From positions 110,353 through 174,352 of the forward strand of contig NZ_VORM01000007.1 in the NCBI RefSeq assembly GCF_007997225.1: a stretch of DNA of 64,000 bases, read 5' to 3'. The translations under genes were made by a program, and so were the position numbers. Below the pieces are notes generated by a model. It was not told the origin of the DNA, ran no database searches, and saw only the letters and a list, made by a program, of their open reading frames with translations. Positions 1 to 9,850 of this stretch are shown here, piece by piece. Within the stretch, counting starts at the first letter, position 1, and each line of letters starts with the position of its first letter. The DNA is from Subsaximicrobium wynnwilliamsii (GTDB lineage Bacteria; Bacteroidota; Bacteroidia; Flavobacteriales; Flavobacteriaceae).

Positions 1-880
1 ACACATGGTTATTTGAACCGTCATAAAAAGGTAAACTGATTTTTTCGTTTTTCACTTCTGAAGAGTAACGTTTAGCAATAGCACGTCGTCTTTCATTATC
101 GGCATCCAACTGTTTCAATTTGATATTTAAAAACGCAGCCTGTAGCTCATCCAACCTGCTATTAACGCCTAATGTACTGTTGACATATTTTTTGGAGCTG
201 CCATAATTCCGAAGCAAACGTAGCGCAATGGCCAAAGCCCCATCGTTGGTCGTTATGGCACCCGCATCGCCCAAAGCACCAAGGTTCTTGGACGGATAAA
301 AACTAAACCCAGCAGCATTCCCCAAATTCCCCGCCTTTTCCATTTTGGAATTTGGAATTTCGTTTTTGGAATTTGCTACCGCACCATGTGCCTGCGCCGC
401 ATCTTCCACCACTAGCAAATCCTGCTCTTTTGCAATCCTATTGATAACGTCCATATCGGCCAATTGCCCATAAAGATGCACCACTAAAATCACTTTTGTT
501 TTTGGGCTTATGTGTTTCTCAATTTCCGAAGGCGCCATATTAAATGTCTGCGCATCGGGTTCTACAAACACGGGTTTTAATCCCGCATTGATGACCGCCA
601 AAATACTGGCGATATAGGTGTTTGAAGGGACGAGTACTTCATCGCCCTCTGCTAATTTGCCCAATTGCAGATAGGCTTTAAAAATAAGCGTCAAGGCATC
701 GAGCCCATTGGCCACGCCAATGCAGTGCCTGCTCCCACAATAGTTGGCTAAATTTTGCTCAAAGGTTTCTACCTCCTGACCTAAAATATAATGACCAGAA
801 TCTAGAAAGGATTTGAATTTAGCTGTAAAAGCATCTTCAAATCGTGCATTGATTTTATGTAAATCCAAAAACGGAATCAT
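1..880 (-). CDS. DegT/DnrJ/EryC1-family sugar aminotransferase (C-terminus cut by window edge)
   Basis: PLP-dependent sugar aminotransferase of the QdtB/FdtB type, which aminates keto-dNDP-sugars for surface glycans. The frame is open from ATG at 880 to the window edge, about 293 codons. Visible landmarks are the N-terminal MIPFLDL, the GVANGLDAL substrate loop, the [11 protein letters not shown] stretch, [11 protein letters not shown] and [17 protein letters not shown], whose lysine should be the PLP Schiff-base residue. The ATG overlaps the stop of the upstream acyltransferase by four bases (ATGA), so the two are probably translationally coupled. Between HGA and AGNLG there are about 15 residues where I would expect five or six. 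That extra stretch is encoded by heptamer repeats. The family assignment is firm; the exact sugar is not known. Confidence 0.9.
   Translation of the reverse strand, partial: MIPFLDLHKINARFEDAFTAKFKSFLDSGHYILGQEVETFEQNLANYCGSRHCIGVANGLDALTLIFKAYLQLGKLAEGDEVLVPSNTYIASILAVINAGLKPVFVEPDAQTFNMAPSEIEKHISPKTKVILVVHLYGQLADMDVINRIAKEQDLLVVEDAAQAHGAVANSKNEIPNSKMEKAGNLGNAAGFSFYPSKNLGALGDAGAITTNDGALAIALRLLRNYGSSKKYVNSTLGVNSRLDELQAAFLNIKLKQLDADNERRRAIAKRYSSEVKNEKISLPFYDGSNNHV
343..376. repeat. Heptamer repeat inside the aminotransferase coding sequence
   Basis: On the coding strand, three AAATTCC-like heptamers and one diverged copy lie in register within the aminotransferase frame. They encode an Asn/Ser/Lys-rich insertion just before the conserved AGNLG. 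A single heptamer gain or loss would shift the frame, because 7 is not a multiple of 3. Confidence 0.7.
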
Positions 881-1848
881 AGCATTACGGTATCTAAAAG
901 CTTGTGGTTTTTTGTGTTTACGCTATAAAAGTCCTGGGTAATGGTTCGCGCCCCAAAACCTTCCTTCCAATATTGGAGGCCTTCGTTAATTTTTTTTCCC
1001 TGATGTTCATTAGACGTACCAAAATCGAAAAAAGCCTTATGCTTAAAGACGTCTTCGATTAAGTGCCAATGTAAAAAATCAAGGCTGCCCAAAGTGTTTT
1101 TGTCTTCATTTCCTGAAATATATTGCGAATGGGCAAGTGTTTCGGTTTCAAAAATAGTGGTTCCCGCAACAATCTGATTGTCCTGATACACGTTGAACTG
1201 ACGAATTTGCTTGGGAAAACTTTTTTTCAATGCTGAAATTTCTTCCAAAGAATGCACCGGCGTTGCAGCGTGTTTCTGCTGAAGGTTTTTCGTAAGAATA
1301 GCATTCCAGAACTCATCAAAACTATCGACTTCCCTTATAATCAAATTGTATTTTTGCCCTCTCGAAACGCCTTCCATTCGGTTTCTTGAGATTTTTGGTC
1401 GGTTATTCATATTTAAAACGGAAAGCGCATCGCGTCGCGTCAATTGGGCTTCGGTTAAAAACAGAAGGTAGTTCAGCTCATCGTTCGGTTGTGCGCTATA
1501 CATGGAAGGCAATAATTTAAGCGCTAAGGTTTCTACGGCTTGTGCCGACAAAAACTCTAAAACGGACTTAAACATAAAAATAACATCCCGGAATTTGGTG
1601 GTTTCTTTCAGCAGCAATCCGCCATAAGTGAGGCCCTGGTGTGAGTATAGCGTTGCTTCCACTCTATTTGCCGGCAAAAGCGCCACCAATTTACCGTTAC
1701 GGTAGACCATCAACGAAAAATCTTCAAAGCGGTCTTTATGGTAGTCCATGAAACCCCGCTGAAACAAGAATGGCGCATTCTTAGCCTGAGCTGCAAAGTC
1801 GTTCCAAACTCGATGCTGTTCTGGCAGATATATTTTTACAGTGAAAAT
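877..1848 (-). CDS. FemAB/GNAT-like N-acyltransferase
   Basis: Acyltransferase of the FemAB/GNAT fold found in flavobacterial sugar and polysaccharide loci, probably acylating the amino sugar made by the neighbouring aminotransferase (inference). The frame contains [30 protein letters not shown] and, in the second half, a [15 protein letters not shown] strand and [11 protein letters not shown]. The conserved-looking N-terminus ([12 protein letters not shown]) lies upstream of the first canonical start, a TTG at 1767. The frame stays open back to a stop at 1861-1863 without any ATG, GTG or TTG. The only plausible start ahead of that region is ATT at 1848. If TTG 1767 is used, the protein loses about 27 residues. 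Its stop overlaps the ATG of the aminotransferase. Confidence 0.75.
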   Translation of the reverse strand: MFTVKIYLPEQHRVWNDFAAQAKNAPFLFQRGFMDYHKDRFEDFSLMVYRNGKLVALLPANRVEATLYSHQGLTYGGLLLKETTKFRDVIFMFKSVLEFLSAQAVETLALKLLPSMYSAQPNDELNYLLFLTEAQLTRRDALSVLNMNNRPKISRNRMEGVSRGQKYNLIIREVDSFDEFWNAILTKNLQQKHAATPVHSLEEISALKKSFPKQIRQFNVYQDNQIVAGTTIFETETLAHSQYISGNEDKNTLGSLDFLHWHLIEDVFKHKAFFDFGTSNEHQGKKINEGLQYWKEGFGARTITQDFYSVNTKNHKLLDTVML

Positions 1849-2178
1849 GGCAAGGACGGATTAAGGATTAGCGCTTCAAAAATAAGAATTTAGTGGGAGC
1901 ATATTCTGTTTTGAGCCGAAAGTAATTTTCGGGATATTTAATTCGGTCTCGGCTATGTCAAATGAAATTCTAAAAATTCTAATTAGCACCACTTTAGTAA
2001 ATGCTTAGCTGTTTTGTGAAATTTTAAAGTTTACTTTTTTTGGGATGTAAATAAATATTGCAGCAAACTAAATGAAAAATCCATTATTTTTCTCAATGAG
2101 TTCCAAATAGTCTAGATTCTAGATTCTAGCAGCGTAGCGCCTGCCGGTAGGTAGGGTCTATAATCTGATTATAAATCA
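1849..2178. other. Intergenic gap with a short TCTAGAT heptamer tract
   Basis: No credible ORF. Around 2112-2130 there are two to three TCTAGAT heptamers, followed by a short GC-rich patch. The rest is AT-rich sequence with no recognised signal. Confidence 0.5.
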
Positions 2179-3126
2179 TTATTCTCCACCTCTATCCAAA
2201 TTCGTCTCCTGCACCACGTACATCGGTCGGTTTTTCACATTGGTACTGATTCGGCTAATATACTCGCCAATGATACCAATGGAAAGCAGTTGTATGCCCC
2301 CAATAAACAAAGAGCTGATAATAAGTGACGTCCACCCCGTAATGGTTTCCTTGAGAATGAAATGCGAGAACATAGCGAACAAAATCACAACAAAGGAGAC
2401 CAATGAAATGACAAAACCCATGCGCGTGACCAATAATAAGGGTTTATCTGAAAAGCCCGTGACCGCATCAAAGGCCAAGCTGAACATCTTGCTGTAAGAA
2501 TAGCCAGAAGTCCCGTGCTTTCGAGCTTCGCGTTTAAAAGTGACGTGGGTTTGCTTAAAGCCCAACCAGGCTATTTGGCCGCGAAGGAATTTGTTGTGCT
2601 CTGGCATTTTGCGTAATTCCCTAACAATTTTAGCATCCAACAATCTGAAATCGCCAACATCTAAAGGAATATCAAAATTGGTAAGCCGTTGCAGCAATCG
2701 GTAAAAAAGTTTTGAAGTGAGCTTCTTCAAATAGGTCTCGCCTTCCCGGGTTTCTCGTTTGGCATAGACCACGTTGAAGCCTTTTTGATATTCGGCATAC
2801 AGCTTCGGAATCAACTCTGGTGGGTCTTGTAAATCGGAATCGATGATGATGGCAACTTTAGACTGGCAAGCATCCAAACCAGCCGAAACCGCCACCTGAT
2901 GCCCAAAATTCCGGCTCAAATCGATGTAAAACACACGCGCATCCGCTTCAGAGAAGGCCTGTAATTTTTGAATTGATGCATCACTGCTGCCATCATTGAC
3001 AAACAGCAATTCGTAGTTTTCAGAAATTTTAGATACAGAAACCACTAAGCGCTTGTAGAGTTCGTCAAGATTATCCGCTTCATTAAAAACGGGTATCACC
3101 ACTGCGATGTCTTTTGTGGGTTTCAT
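2179..3126 (-). CDS. DPM1/GtrB-like family 2 glycosyltransferase with two C-terminal TM segments
   Basis: Membrane-anchored GT2 enzyme of the dolichol-phosphate-mannose/GtrB/ArnC group, which transfers a sugar from an NDP-sugar to polyprenyl phosphate at the cytoplasmic face. It shows the GT-A nucleotide-binding start VVIPVFNEADNL, the FVNDGSSD turn, and the metal-binding DSDLQDPPELIP motif. Near the C-terminus two hydrophobic segments (LVTRMGFVISLVSFVVILFA and the GGIQLLSIGIIGEY region) and EYISRISTNVKNRP are typical of the group. I chose the ATG at 3126 because MKPTKDIAVVIPVFN is the usual N-terminus; an in-frame ATG nine bases earlier is less likely. It may supply lipid-linked sugar to the GT-C-type membrane protein encoded upstream at 3539-5308. 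Confidence 0.93.
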   Translation of the reverse strand: MKPTKDIAVVIPVFNEADNLDELYKRLVVSVSKISENYELLFVNDGSSDASIQKLQAFSEADARVFYIDLSRNFGHQVAVSAGLDACQSKVAIIIDSDLQDPPELIPKLYAEYQKGFNVVYAKRETREGETYLKKLTSKLFYRLLQRLTNFDIPLDVGDFRLLDAKIVRELRKMPEHNKFLRGQIAWLGFKQTHVTFKREARKHGTSGYSYSKMFSLAFDAVTGFSDKPLLLVTRMGFVISLVSFVVILFAMFSHFILKETITGWTSLIISSLFIGGIQLLSIGIIGEYISRISTNVKNRPMYVVQETNLDRGGE

Positions 3127-3289
3127 GTGCTGCACTTTCGATGGATGAATAAGCGCACAAGATATAAGTTATGGATTAAAAGTTCAGGGGAAATGTCGGA
3201 AATAATTTCATGCTCATGCTCAGCCTCATATTGTGGACTAAAATTATAATTATTTGACATAAGACTTTTTGACGTAGGACGAAGGTTGT

Positions 3290-3375
3290 AAGACTTAGGA
3301 TGTAGGATGTAGGATGTAGGATGTAGGCAGTAGGACGTAGGACGTAGGACGTAGGACGTAGGATTTAGGGTGTAG
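3290..3375. repeat. Heptamer tandem array GTAGGAT/GTAGGAC
   Basis: About ten in-phase 7-bp units: four GTAGGAT, one GTAGGCA, four GTAGGAC, then a degenerate tail. It lies between the GT2 start and the end of the GT-C-like gene. Confidence 0.9.
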
Positions 3376-3427
3376 GTCTTTGGAATTTGGAATTTTTAAA
3401 AGTAGCCACAGATTTTTTTAGTCATAC

Positions 3428-3537
3428 GTCATAAGTCATTTCGTCCTAAGTCAACAAAAAAAACAATTAGTCTTAAGTCATCTCGTCCTAAGTCAACAAT
3501 AAAATAATTGGTCATAAGTCATCTCGTCCTAAGTCAA
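3428..3537. repeat. 41-42 bp tandem repeat, about 2.6 copies
   Basis: Three occurrences of a unit that begins GTCATAAGTCATCTCGTCC and ends in an A/T-rich stretch start near 3428, 3470 and 3511. The last one runs up to the TGA stop of the minus-strand gene ending at 3539. Confidence 0.85.
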
Positions 3538-3538
3538 T

Positions 3539-5308
3539 TCAAAAACCCTGCTTTGCTTTATAAATATTAAAATACGCATTGCTCCAAACGATTTGGTAAT
3601 TGTGCCGCTCCAAAAACGAGTTCATGGTCGACACCGAAGCAGCAGCGTGCAAAATGGTATTTGCGCTGGAAGCGTCCATATAATTTGGATCAGGTTCTGC
3701 AAAGCGATGGATGGTATTGAACTTTTGCTGCACCACGATTGGCAATACGGAAATCTCCTGCTCGGCCTTAGCGATTTTTTTTCTGAAGGAATTTTCGTCA
3801 TAAATCCCCACCCAGGAATTATAGGGATAAGGTCGGGTCTCGGTCAAAAAGTGAATCATGGGAATATGGTCGTAGCTAAACAAATAATCATTGGGCTGGA
3901 CATAGTTAGACAATCCTGCCAATAAATCGTTCACAATTTCGGCCCTTCGCTGTTTCGTATAAATCCCTTTTGCAAATTTGTTGTTGATGGCATAGGTTTT
4001 CTCTAAGCGGCTGCCTTCATCAAAATAAGCCTCGTTGGAAATATGGTAGGTTTTCAAGAGTAAAAAAGCAATGATAAAACACCATAATAGACTGAATACT
4101 GGTTTGCTTACCTTGAATTTTTCCGTAGAGAATATCTTATTTAAAATGCACTGAATACAACCAAAAATCTCAGGCAAGACCAGAAAAAACAAAGGCAGAC
4201 CCAACCAAATGGCCATGTAACCACTATTTTTCATTCCACCTGTAGTACCTAAAGTCAAAGTGAATAGGATCAAAAATGAACAGAGCGCAATCAGCCTAAG
4301 ATGAATAGCTTTTTTTCTACTGAATAATGTCCAAATACACCCAATATAGCTCAGGGTATAAGCCGCGCCAATCCCTTGCTTTTCATACCAAACAATGAGC
4401 AACGACACGAAAAAAACACTCAAAACCACAGCCAACACTCTGCGTTTGGGCAAAAAGTGTTTGATCAAAACCGCTAGTCCCAAAATAAACGCAAGCTCGA
4501 AGAAGGTTCGAGCGATTTGCTTGTAATTGAAAACTTGTGACCTTAAAATGTCTCCCACATTATGCGCGCTACCATCGGTATTGCCCAAATCGAACAACAT
4601 GACGAACATGGATTTCATGACTTGAAATTGCCCTGTTGCCATAAGTATCCCATAAACCGAAAGCAAACCCAGCAAGCATCCCAAAACAACCAAAGCAATT
4701 GGCCGAATCGATTTTGATACAAACGGTTTTTTAGAAAGAAGAAAGAAAAAGGGTATGACAAGCAAAAGACTCAATAGCACCAAATTTGGCAATCGTGTAA
4801 AGGTGTTAAAAATGATGATGATGCCTGTGAGCACATACAAAATAACAGATTCTTTTTCAATCGCTTTCAAGAGCGTAAAAACAGTTAGCAGGCAAAGTAG
4901 CGCGGTAAGATGATTGTGGTAAAACGTTGTAAAACCGTAATTATTCTGGAACAGCACCATGACCAACGCAAACAATAAATAGGTCTTTGGCACATGCTTT
5001 TTGAGCAGCTGGTAACTTAAAATGAACGTTGACGTGTTCACAATAAGGCCCAACATACGAAACCAAAAAACACCACCCTCTGGGTAGAGTTGATACCAAA
5101 GTCCGCCAACAATCCCAGAAAACCAGTACATAAAATTATATTCCACAGTTTCTGGGTGGTTGAATATTTGCTGATAAAAAGTCAGCACAAAACCATCATC
5201 CACCATGTCAAAACCTTGAAACGCCAAAAGGATTTGAATCAAAATGATGATACCCAGGGTTATTTTGAATTTGTTGTTGGTCAAATATAAATTACTTGTC
5301 ATCCGCAT
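3539..5308 (-). CDS. Polytopic membrane protein, GT-C glycosyltransferase-like
   Basis: A 589-residue protein with roughly ten or more hydrophobic segments and a C-terminal soluble domain of about 130 residues. An aspartate pair (GFDMVDDGFV) lies in the first periplasmic loop, the usual place for the catalytic acidic motif of GT-C enzymes that use polyprenyl-phosphate sugars. The following YNFMYWFSGIVGGLWYQL is also typical of that first loop. This and the adjacent GT2 of the DPM1/GtrB type would make a logical pair: lipid-linked donor synthesis, then periplasmic transfer. I cannot assign a named family with certainty; an O-antigen-modifying or protein glycosyltransferase are both possible. 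ATG at 5308 and 5302 are equally plausible starts. Confidence 0.75.
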   Translation of the reverse strand: MRMTSNLYLTNNKFKITLGIIILIQILLAFQGFDMVDDGFVLTFYQQIFNHPETVEYNFMYWFSGIVGGLWYQLYPEGGVFWFRMLGLIVNTSTFILSYQLLKKHVPKTYLLFALVMVLFQNNYGFTTFYHNHLTALLCLLTVFTLLKAIEKESVILYVLTGIIIIFNTFTRLPNLVLLSLLLVIPFFFLLSKKPFVSKSIRPIALVVLGCLLGLLSVYGILMATGQFQVMKSMFVMLFDLGNTDGSAHNVGDILRSQVFNYKQIARTFFELAFILGLAVLIKHFLPKRRVLAVVLSVFFVSLLIVWYEKQGIGAAYTLSYIGCIWTLFSRKKAIHLRLIALCSFLILFTLTLGTTGGMKNSGYMAIWLGLPLFFLVLPEIFGCIQCILNKIFSTEKFKVSKPVFSLLWCFIIAFLLLKTYHISNEAYFDEGSRLEKTYAINNKFAKGIYTKQRRAEIVNDLLAGLSNYVQPNDYLFSYDHIPMIHFLTETRPYPYNSWVGIYDENSFRKKIAKAEQEISVLPIVVQQKFNTIHRFAEPDPNYMDASSANTILHAAASVSTMNSFLERHNYQIVWSNAYFNIYKAKQGF

Positions 5309-5472
5309 TTAAGGGTAGGTTTGAATCTGTTAGTTCTGCTTAAAAACAGCCAATACTGTAAAATTCAAATATAAACATTGTTGTCAGATTTCAAATTTAA
5401 CAACAATGTTTATGTAGGGTAAATTTCCTTATTCAAAACCAGAGGGATTGTTTCGACTATTTTACATAAACT

Positions 5473-5670
5473 AAACCACTCCTATGGACTAAAATGCCAT
5501 AGGTTTTTTGAAACAGATTAAAAGTCTGTTGAATTCGTGAAATGCATAGTAAGTAATTTGCACCTCGATTTTCAGGGAGTAAATGAATTCGTGAAATTCG
5601 TGGCTCAAAAATTTTTAGAAGCTGAAGCGAAATGCACTGAAGCGCATAGTTTCAACTCAATTCGGGACCA
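5473..5670. repeat. Structured dispersed repeat, copy A
   Basis: About 198 bp that recur at 9625-9850 with conserved ends and a variable middle. It contains a CCTATGG/CCATAGG hairpin followed by TTTTTT, an AACAGA/TCTGTT hairpin, an ATTCGTG direct repeat and an ATGC/GCAT hairpin near the right end. It lies between divergent genes. The rest of the gap, 5309-5847, shows no coding sequence. Confidence 0.85.
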
Positions 5671-5847
5671 GTGAAATGGTTCTCATTATCAATGAACCAC
5701 TAAAAGGTTATTAGGTAAAAAAAACTAGTCTTGATTCTTACATCATGCGCGTAGCGGTCTTAGGTCATAACCCGACAAAAGTCACAGATTAACTCCTATT
5801 TAAAGTATATTCTATTAATTTTGGCCTCACGCCATTCACAACAGCAC

Positions 5848-6447
5848 ATGAGTTCCAAATTTGACCCGAGACACATCTTGTGCCACCCCTTTGTTTACAC
5901 CACCTATCAAAAATTAGTGGGTGGGCATCGCGCGCGTCGCTTACTTATTGAGCAACATGTCCACATCAAACCTGGTCAAAAGCTTTTAGACATTGGCTGC
6001 GCACCGGCAGATTGGCTTGGTTGTGCACCAGAAGTGGATTACACGATTCCAAATATATCACCCAAGCGAAAAAAACCACCGACGATAAAGGCCAATTCAT
6101 TTGTTCGGGTGTTGATGGTTATGAACTTGCCGAAGATGGAACATGTTGAGGTTATCATAGTCGCGAGAGTCTTGCATGATGTAAGCGACACCCAATGTTT
6201 AGATTTATTTGAAACTGTGGGGAAGGTCTTAGAACCTGGCGGTCGCTTTATTACGATGGATAACTGCTTTATTTCTAACCAAAACGAGATTTTAGAATAT
6301 TTTCTGAAAAAAGACATAGATGAACACGTGAAAACTAAGAAAGATTATGAGCTGCTTATTAATAATGACTTCGAACATGTGAGTTCTTCGATTGAAGAAA
6401 CCTACTTCAAAATTCCAAACATCCTAATTATTTTATCCTGTAACTAA
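5848..6447 (+). pseudogene. Class I SAM methyltransferase with two compensating frameshifts
   Basis: The frame reads MSSKFDPRHILCHPFVYTTYQ from ATG 5848, then LLDIGCAPADWLG (motif I) and, later, VLEPGGRFITMDNCF, all matching a small SAM-dependent methyltransferase. Between about 6070 and 6145 the annotated frame gives an unlikely segment (TIKANSFVRVLMV). The frame that lies one base earlier reads DDKGQFICSGVDGYELAEDGT, which fits the family much better, before hitting TGA. The simplest reading is a one-base loss near 6060-6078 and a one-base gain near 6143-6147. Motif I is also altered (DIGCAP where DIGCGP is usual). So the gene is probably decayed even though one ORF spans it. It ends two bases before the next methyltransferase. 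Confidence 0.7.
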
Positions 6448-6449
6448 TC

Positions 6450-7214
6450 ATGGACAAAGCTTATGAAACCCATTATCACGATTTGGAGCGCAGCCATTTT
6501 TGGTTTAAGGCAAGACGTAATTACATATTGCAGCTGTTGAAGGATGTCCCAAAAACTGCTAATATTCTTGATATTGGCTGTTCTTCTGGATTATTATTGA
6601 CGGATTTGAAAAACCAAGGTTTTAATCCGAACAATCTTTACGGCATAGACATTAGCAAAAAAGCCATTGCCAATTGTAAACAAAACGGACTGCAAAATTG
6701 CGCTGTAATGTCTGCCGATACTATTAAATTAGATTTGAAATTTGATGTATTGATTGCTTCAGACTGTTTGGAGCATCTTCAAAACGATGAAAAAGCAGTA
6801 CGCAACTGGCGACATCTTTTAAAGGCTGATGGAAAGCTATATATTTTTGTTCCAGCATTTCAAGCCTTATGGAGCCAGCACGATGTGATCAACATGCATT
6901 ATAGAAGATATACCGAAAAACAATTACTTAATTTAGTGACCAATAATGGCTTTGAACAACTAAAATCTGGCTATTGGAATGCCTTGCTATTTATTCCCAT
7001 TTATATAGCGCGTAAGTTGGGCAAATTAAAGGCAACAAAAAACGAGACCTCCAAATCCAACAGTTCTGGCGACTTGGAAACACTTCCGTCGTTAAACCCA
7101 ATCTTCTTAGGACTTTTGAATTTTGAAAACCGCATTTTGAAGTATGTTCGGTTTCCGTTTGGAGTGAGCACCTATTGCATTTTGGCTAAAGCTGAAAAGG
7201 ATTCAACCCGATAA
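6450..7214 (+). CDS. Class I SAM-dependent methyltransferase
   Basis: An intact 254-residue methyltransferase of the Methyltransf_23/UbiG-like group. Motif I is ILDIGCSSGLLL (about residues 40-51), the acidic ribose-binding residue is in YGIDISKKAI, and motif IV is DVLIASDCLEHL. The C-terminal half has HYRRYTEKQLLNLV and a hydrophobic patch (ALLFIPIYIA), features common in methyltransferases of polysaccharide loci. It starts two bases after the decayed methyltransferase, so both were probably one transcription unit. The likely substrate is a sugar or lipid-linked intermediate (inference from the glycosyltransferase neighbours). Confidence 0.85.
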   Translation: MDKAYETHYHDLERSHFWFKARRNYILQLLKDVPKTANILDIGCSSGLLLTDLKNQGFNPNNLYGIDISKKAIANCKQNGLQNCAVMSADTIKLDLKFDVLIASDCLEHLQNDEKAVRNWRHLLKADGKLYIFVPAFQALWSQHDVINMHYRRYTEKQLLNLVTNNGFEQLKSGYWNALLFIPIYIARKLGKLKATKNETSKSNSSGDLETLPSLNPIFLGLLNFENRILKYVRFPFGVSTYCILAKAEKDSTR

Positions 7215-7430
7215 ATCTTCCGCAAATCTTTCATATCAAACCCACCAATCCTGTTAAGAAACTGACTGTTTCAATTAAAGAAAACACCTTCCGAAGCTTC
7301 CTTCTACCTAAGCAAGTTCCGAGGTGCCAGCTTGCCAGATGGCCGCTCAAACCCACGATGCTGCCAAAAAGCGGGATGAGTTCAACCACCAAACCTAATG
7401 CGGTTCGTTTTTAAGTTTTGGGTTTCACTA

Positions 7431-7465
7431 AAAAAAAAGAGAACCCATATCTGGATTCTCTTTTA
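7431..7465 (-). terminator. Intrinsic terminator of typA
   Basis: Read on the minus strand, AAAGAGAA and TTCTCTTT arms enclose a short loop and are followed by a run of T. It lies 25 bases past the typA stop. The gap 7215-7430 holds no other recognised feature. Confidence 0.85.
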
Positions 7466-7489
7466 TAAATTTATAAGTCACTCAATTAA

Positions 7490-9289
7490 TTACGAGTTCT
7501 TGAAGCGTTTACGATCCACTTCAGTCAAATAGATTTTACGCAATCTAATGTGTTTTGGTGTGACCTCAACGTACTCATCTTTTTGGATGTATTCTAAAGC
7601 TTCTTCCAAAGAAAACTTGATTGCTGGTACAATCTTCGCCTTGTCATCTGCTCCAGACGAACGCACGTTACTTTGTTTCTTAGCTTTTGTAATATTTACA
7701 GCCATATCATCTTGACGAGAGTTCTCACCAATAACTTGACCTTCGTAAATATTTTCTCCAGGCTCAACAAAGAACTTACCTCTATCTTGTAATTTATCAA
7801 TAGAGTAAGGGATAGCTACCCCGTTTTCCATAGAAACCAAAGATCCTGAAATACGTCCAGGAATAGCACCTTTTATAGGTTGATATTCTTTAAAACGGTG
7901 TGCCATGATTGCTTCACCTGCAGTTGCGGTTAACAATTGGTTACGTAAACCAATAATACCACGTGAAGGAATTAGGAATTCGCAAACCATACGCTCGCCT
8001 TTAGCCACCATACTTAGCATTTCACCTCTACGCATGGTTACAAATTCTACAGCTCTACCAGATACACTTTCTGGAAGATCAATAGTCAACTCTTCAATTG
8101 GCTCACATTTTACACCATCAATTTCCTTAATGATTACTTGTGGTTGCCCGATTTGTAATTCGTAGCCTTCACGACGCATCGTTTCAATTAAAACGGACAA
8201 GTGTAATACCCCACGGCCATAAACCATGAATTTATCGGCACTGCCAGTTTCACCTAAACGAAGTGCTAAGTTTTTTTCTAATTCTTTTTCTAAACGGTCT
8301 TTGATATGACGAGATGTTACAAACTTTCCGTCTTTTCCAAAGAAAGGCGAATCGTTAATGGTAAATAACATGCTCATTGTAGGTTCATCAATTGCAATGG
8401 CTTTTAAACCTTCAGGATTATCTAAATCACAAATGGTATCACCAATCTCAAAACCTTCAATCCCTATGATTGCACAGATATCGCCAGTTTCAACGCTTTG
8501 TACTTTCTTACGGCCTAAACCTTCAAAAATAAAGACTTCCTTGATTCTGCTTTTTGTAACAGAGCCATCTCTTTTGACTAAAGAAATTTGTTGTCCCTCT
8601 ACAACATTTCCTCTTTGTACGCGACCAATCGCTATACGACCAGTAAAAGAAGAAAAATCTAAAGAAGTGATTAACATTTGCGTTGTACCTTCTTTAAAAA
8701 CAGGAGTAGGAATGTGCTCTATAACCATATCTAACAATGGTTCGATGTTTTCCGTTTCATTTTTCCAATCGTCACTCATCCAGTTATTTTTGGCTGAACC
8801 ATAAACGGTAGGAAAATCCAATTGCCATTCTTCTGCACCAAGTTCGAACATGAGATCAAATACCTTCTCATGCACCTCTTCTGGCGTACAGTTTTCCTTA
8901 TCCACTTTATTGATGACCACGCAAGGCTTCAAGCCCAAATCCAAAGCCTTCTGCAACACAAAACGAGTTTGTGGCATTGGGCCTTCAAAAGCATCTACAA
9001 GCAACAACACGCCATCTGCCATGTTGAGTACACGTTCCACTTCACCTCCAAAATCGGCGTGACCAGGAGTATCTATGATATTGATTTTTGTATCCTTATA
9101 GATTACCGATACGTTTTTAGACGTAATGGTAATGCCTCGTTCACGCTCCAGATCATTGTTGTCCAAGATTAAATCGCCAGTATTCTCGTTATCGCGAAAC
9201 AAATGGCAGTGGTACATAATTTTATCTACCAAGGTGGTTTTACCGTGGTCAACGTGCGCTATAATAGCAATGTTTTTGATCTTAGTCAT
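7490..9289 (-). CDS. typA: Ribosome-associated GTPase TypA/BipA
   Basis: Translational GTPase of the EF-G superfamily that acts in 50S subunit assembly and stress or cold adaptation. At 599 residues it has the normal length. The G motifs are visible: [20 protein letters not shown] (G1), [11 protein letters not shown] (G2), [16 protein letters not shown] (G3) and NKVDKENC (G4). Domain II, the EF-G-like domain ([18 protein letters not shown]) and the TypA-specific C-terminal domain ([17 protein letters not shown] onward) follow. It is monocistronic: a -7/-33-like promoter lies just upstream and an intrinsic terminator just downstream. Confidence 0.98.
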   Translation of the reverse strand: MTKIKNIAIIAHVDHGKTTLVDKIMYHCHLFRDNENTGDLILDNNDLERERGITITSKNVSVIYKDTKINIIDTPGHADFGGEVERVLNMADGVLLLVDAFEGPMPQTRFVLQKALDLGLKPCVVINKVDKENCTPEEVHEKVFDLMFELGAEEWQLDFPTVYGSAKNNWMSDDWKNETENIEPLLDMVIEHIPTPVFKEGTTQMLITSLDFSSFTGRIAIGRVQRGNVVEGQQISLVKRDGSVTKSRIKEVFIFEGLGRKKVQSVETGDICAIIGIEGFEIGDTICDLDNPEGLKAIAIDEPTMSMLFTINDSPFFGKDGKFVTSRHIKDRLEKELEKNLALRLGETGSADKFMVYGRGVLHLSVLIETMRREGYELQIGQPQVIIKEIDGVKCEPIEELTIDLPESVSGRAVEFVTMRRGEMLSMVAKGERMVCEFLIPSRGIIGLRNQLLTATAGEAIMAHRFKEYQPIKGAIPGRISGSLVSMENGVAIPYSIDKLQDRGKFFVEPGENIYEGQVIGENSRQDDMAVNITKAKKQSNVRSSGADDKAKIVPAIKFSLEEALEYIQKDEYVEVTPKHIRLRKIYLTEVDRKRFKNS

Positions 9290-9313
9290 AATAAAGCCCT
9301 TTTTTTAGGCGTG

Positions 9314-9347
9314 CAAAGGTACATTAAAATCTGTTTTTATTTTCAAA
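9314..9347 (-). promoter_or_regulatory. Candidate Bacteroidota promoter for typA
   Basis: On the minus strand a TACCTTTG -7 element (9314-9321) is preceded by TTTG (9344-9347) with a 22-base spacer. Both match the flavobacterial primary-sigma consensus (TTTG and TANNTTTG). The -7 element ends 24 bases before the typA ATG. Confidence 0.75.
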
Positions 9348-9624
9348 TCTGACTCTTTTTTTTGGTCGTTCGTGCTATTTTTTCTTCTGAAAGGATTTCG
9401 ATACGAGTCCATTAGGTATTTTACCAGAAGCTTATCACATGGAACTGATGCTTTTTTTAATGGGAAAAGTCAACGATGCATTGGCACATCATTAGTAAAT
9501 AGAACTTCTAATCCTAGATTCTAAAAGTTTTTCGGTCTAAATTTAATTCTCATATCTCCTTGAACATTAAACTTTGGTTTACCTAAAATTTTTCCGGTAG
9601 AACGTCACTACCAAAAAGTCAAAT

Positions 9625-9850
9625 AAACCACTCCTATGGACTTCAACTCCATAGGTTTTTTTGAAACAGACTGAAAGCCTGTTGAATTCGTGAAATGAAT
9701 AGTATCGCATTGCGTGCGTTTCTAGATAACAAACGGTTTCGTGAAAACCTGCCTAACGGGCAGGCAGGTTTGTGAAATTCGTGGCAAAACATTTTTAGGA
9801 GCTAAAGCGAAATGCACTAAAGTGCATAGTTTTAACTCTATGTGGGACCA
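9625..9850. repeat. Structured dispersed repeat, copy B
   Basis: Second copy of the element at 5473-5670. The CCTATGGA/TCCATAGG hairpin with seven T, the AACAG/CTGTT hairpin and a perfect ATGCACT/AGTGCAT hairpin are kept. The middle is different and holds a palindromic CCTGCC/GGCAGG patch. It lies in the gap 9290-10046 between typA and the divergent kdsA; apart from the two promoters I see nothing else there. Confidence 0.85.
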
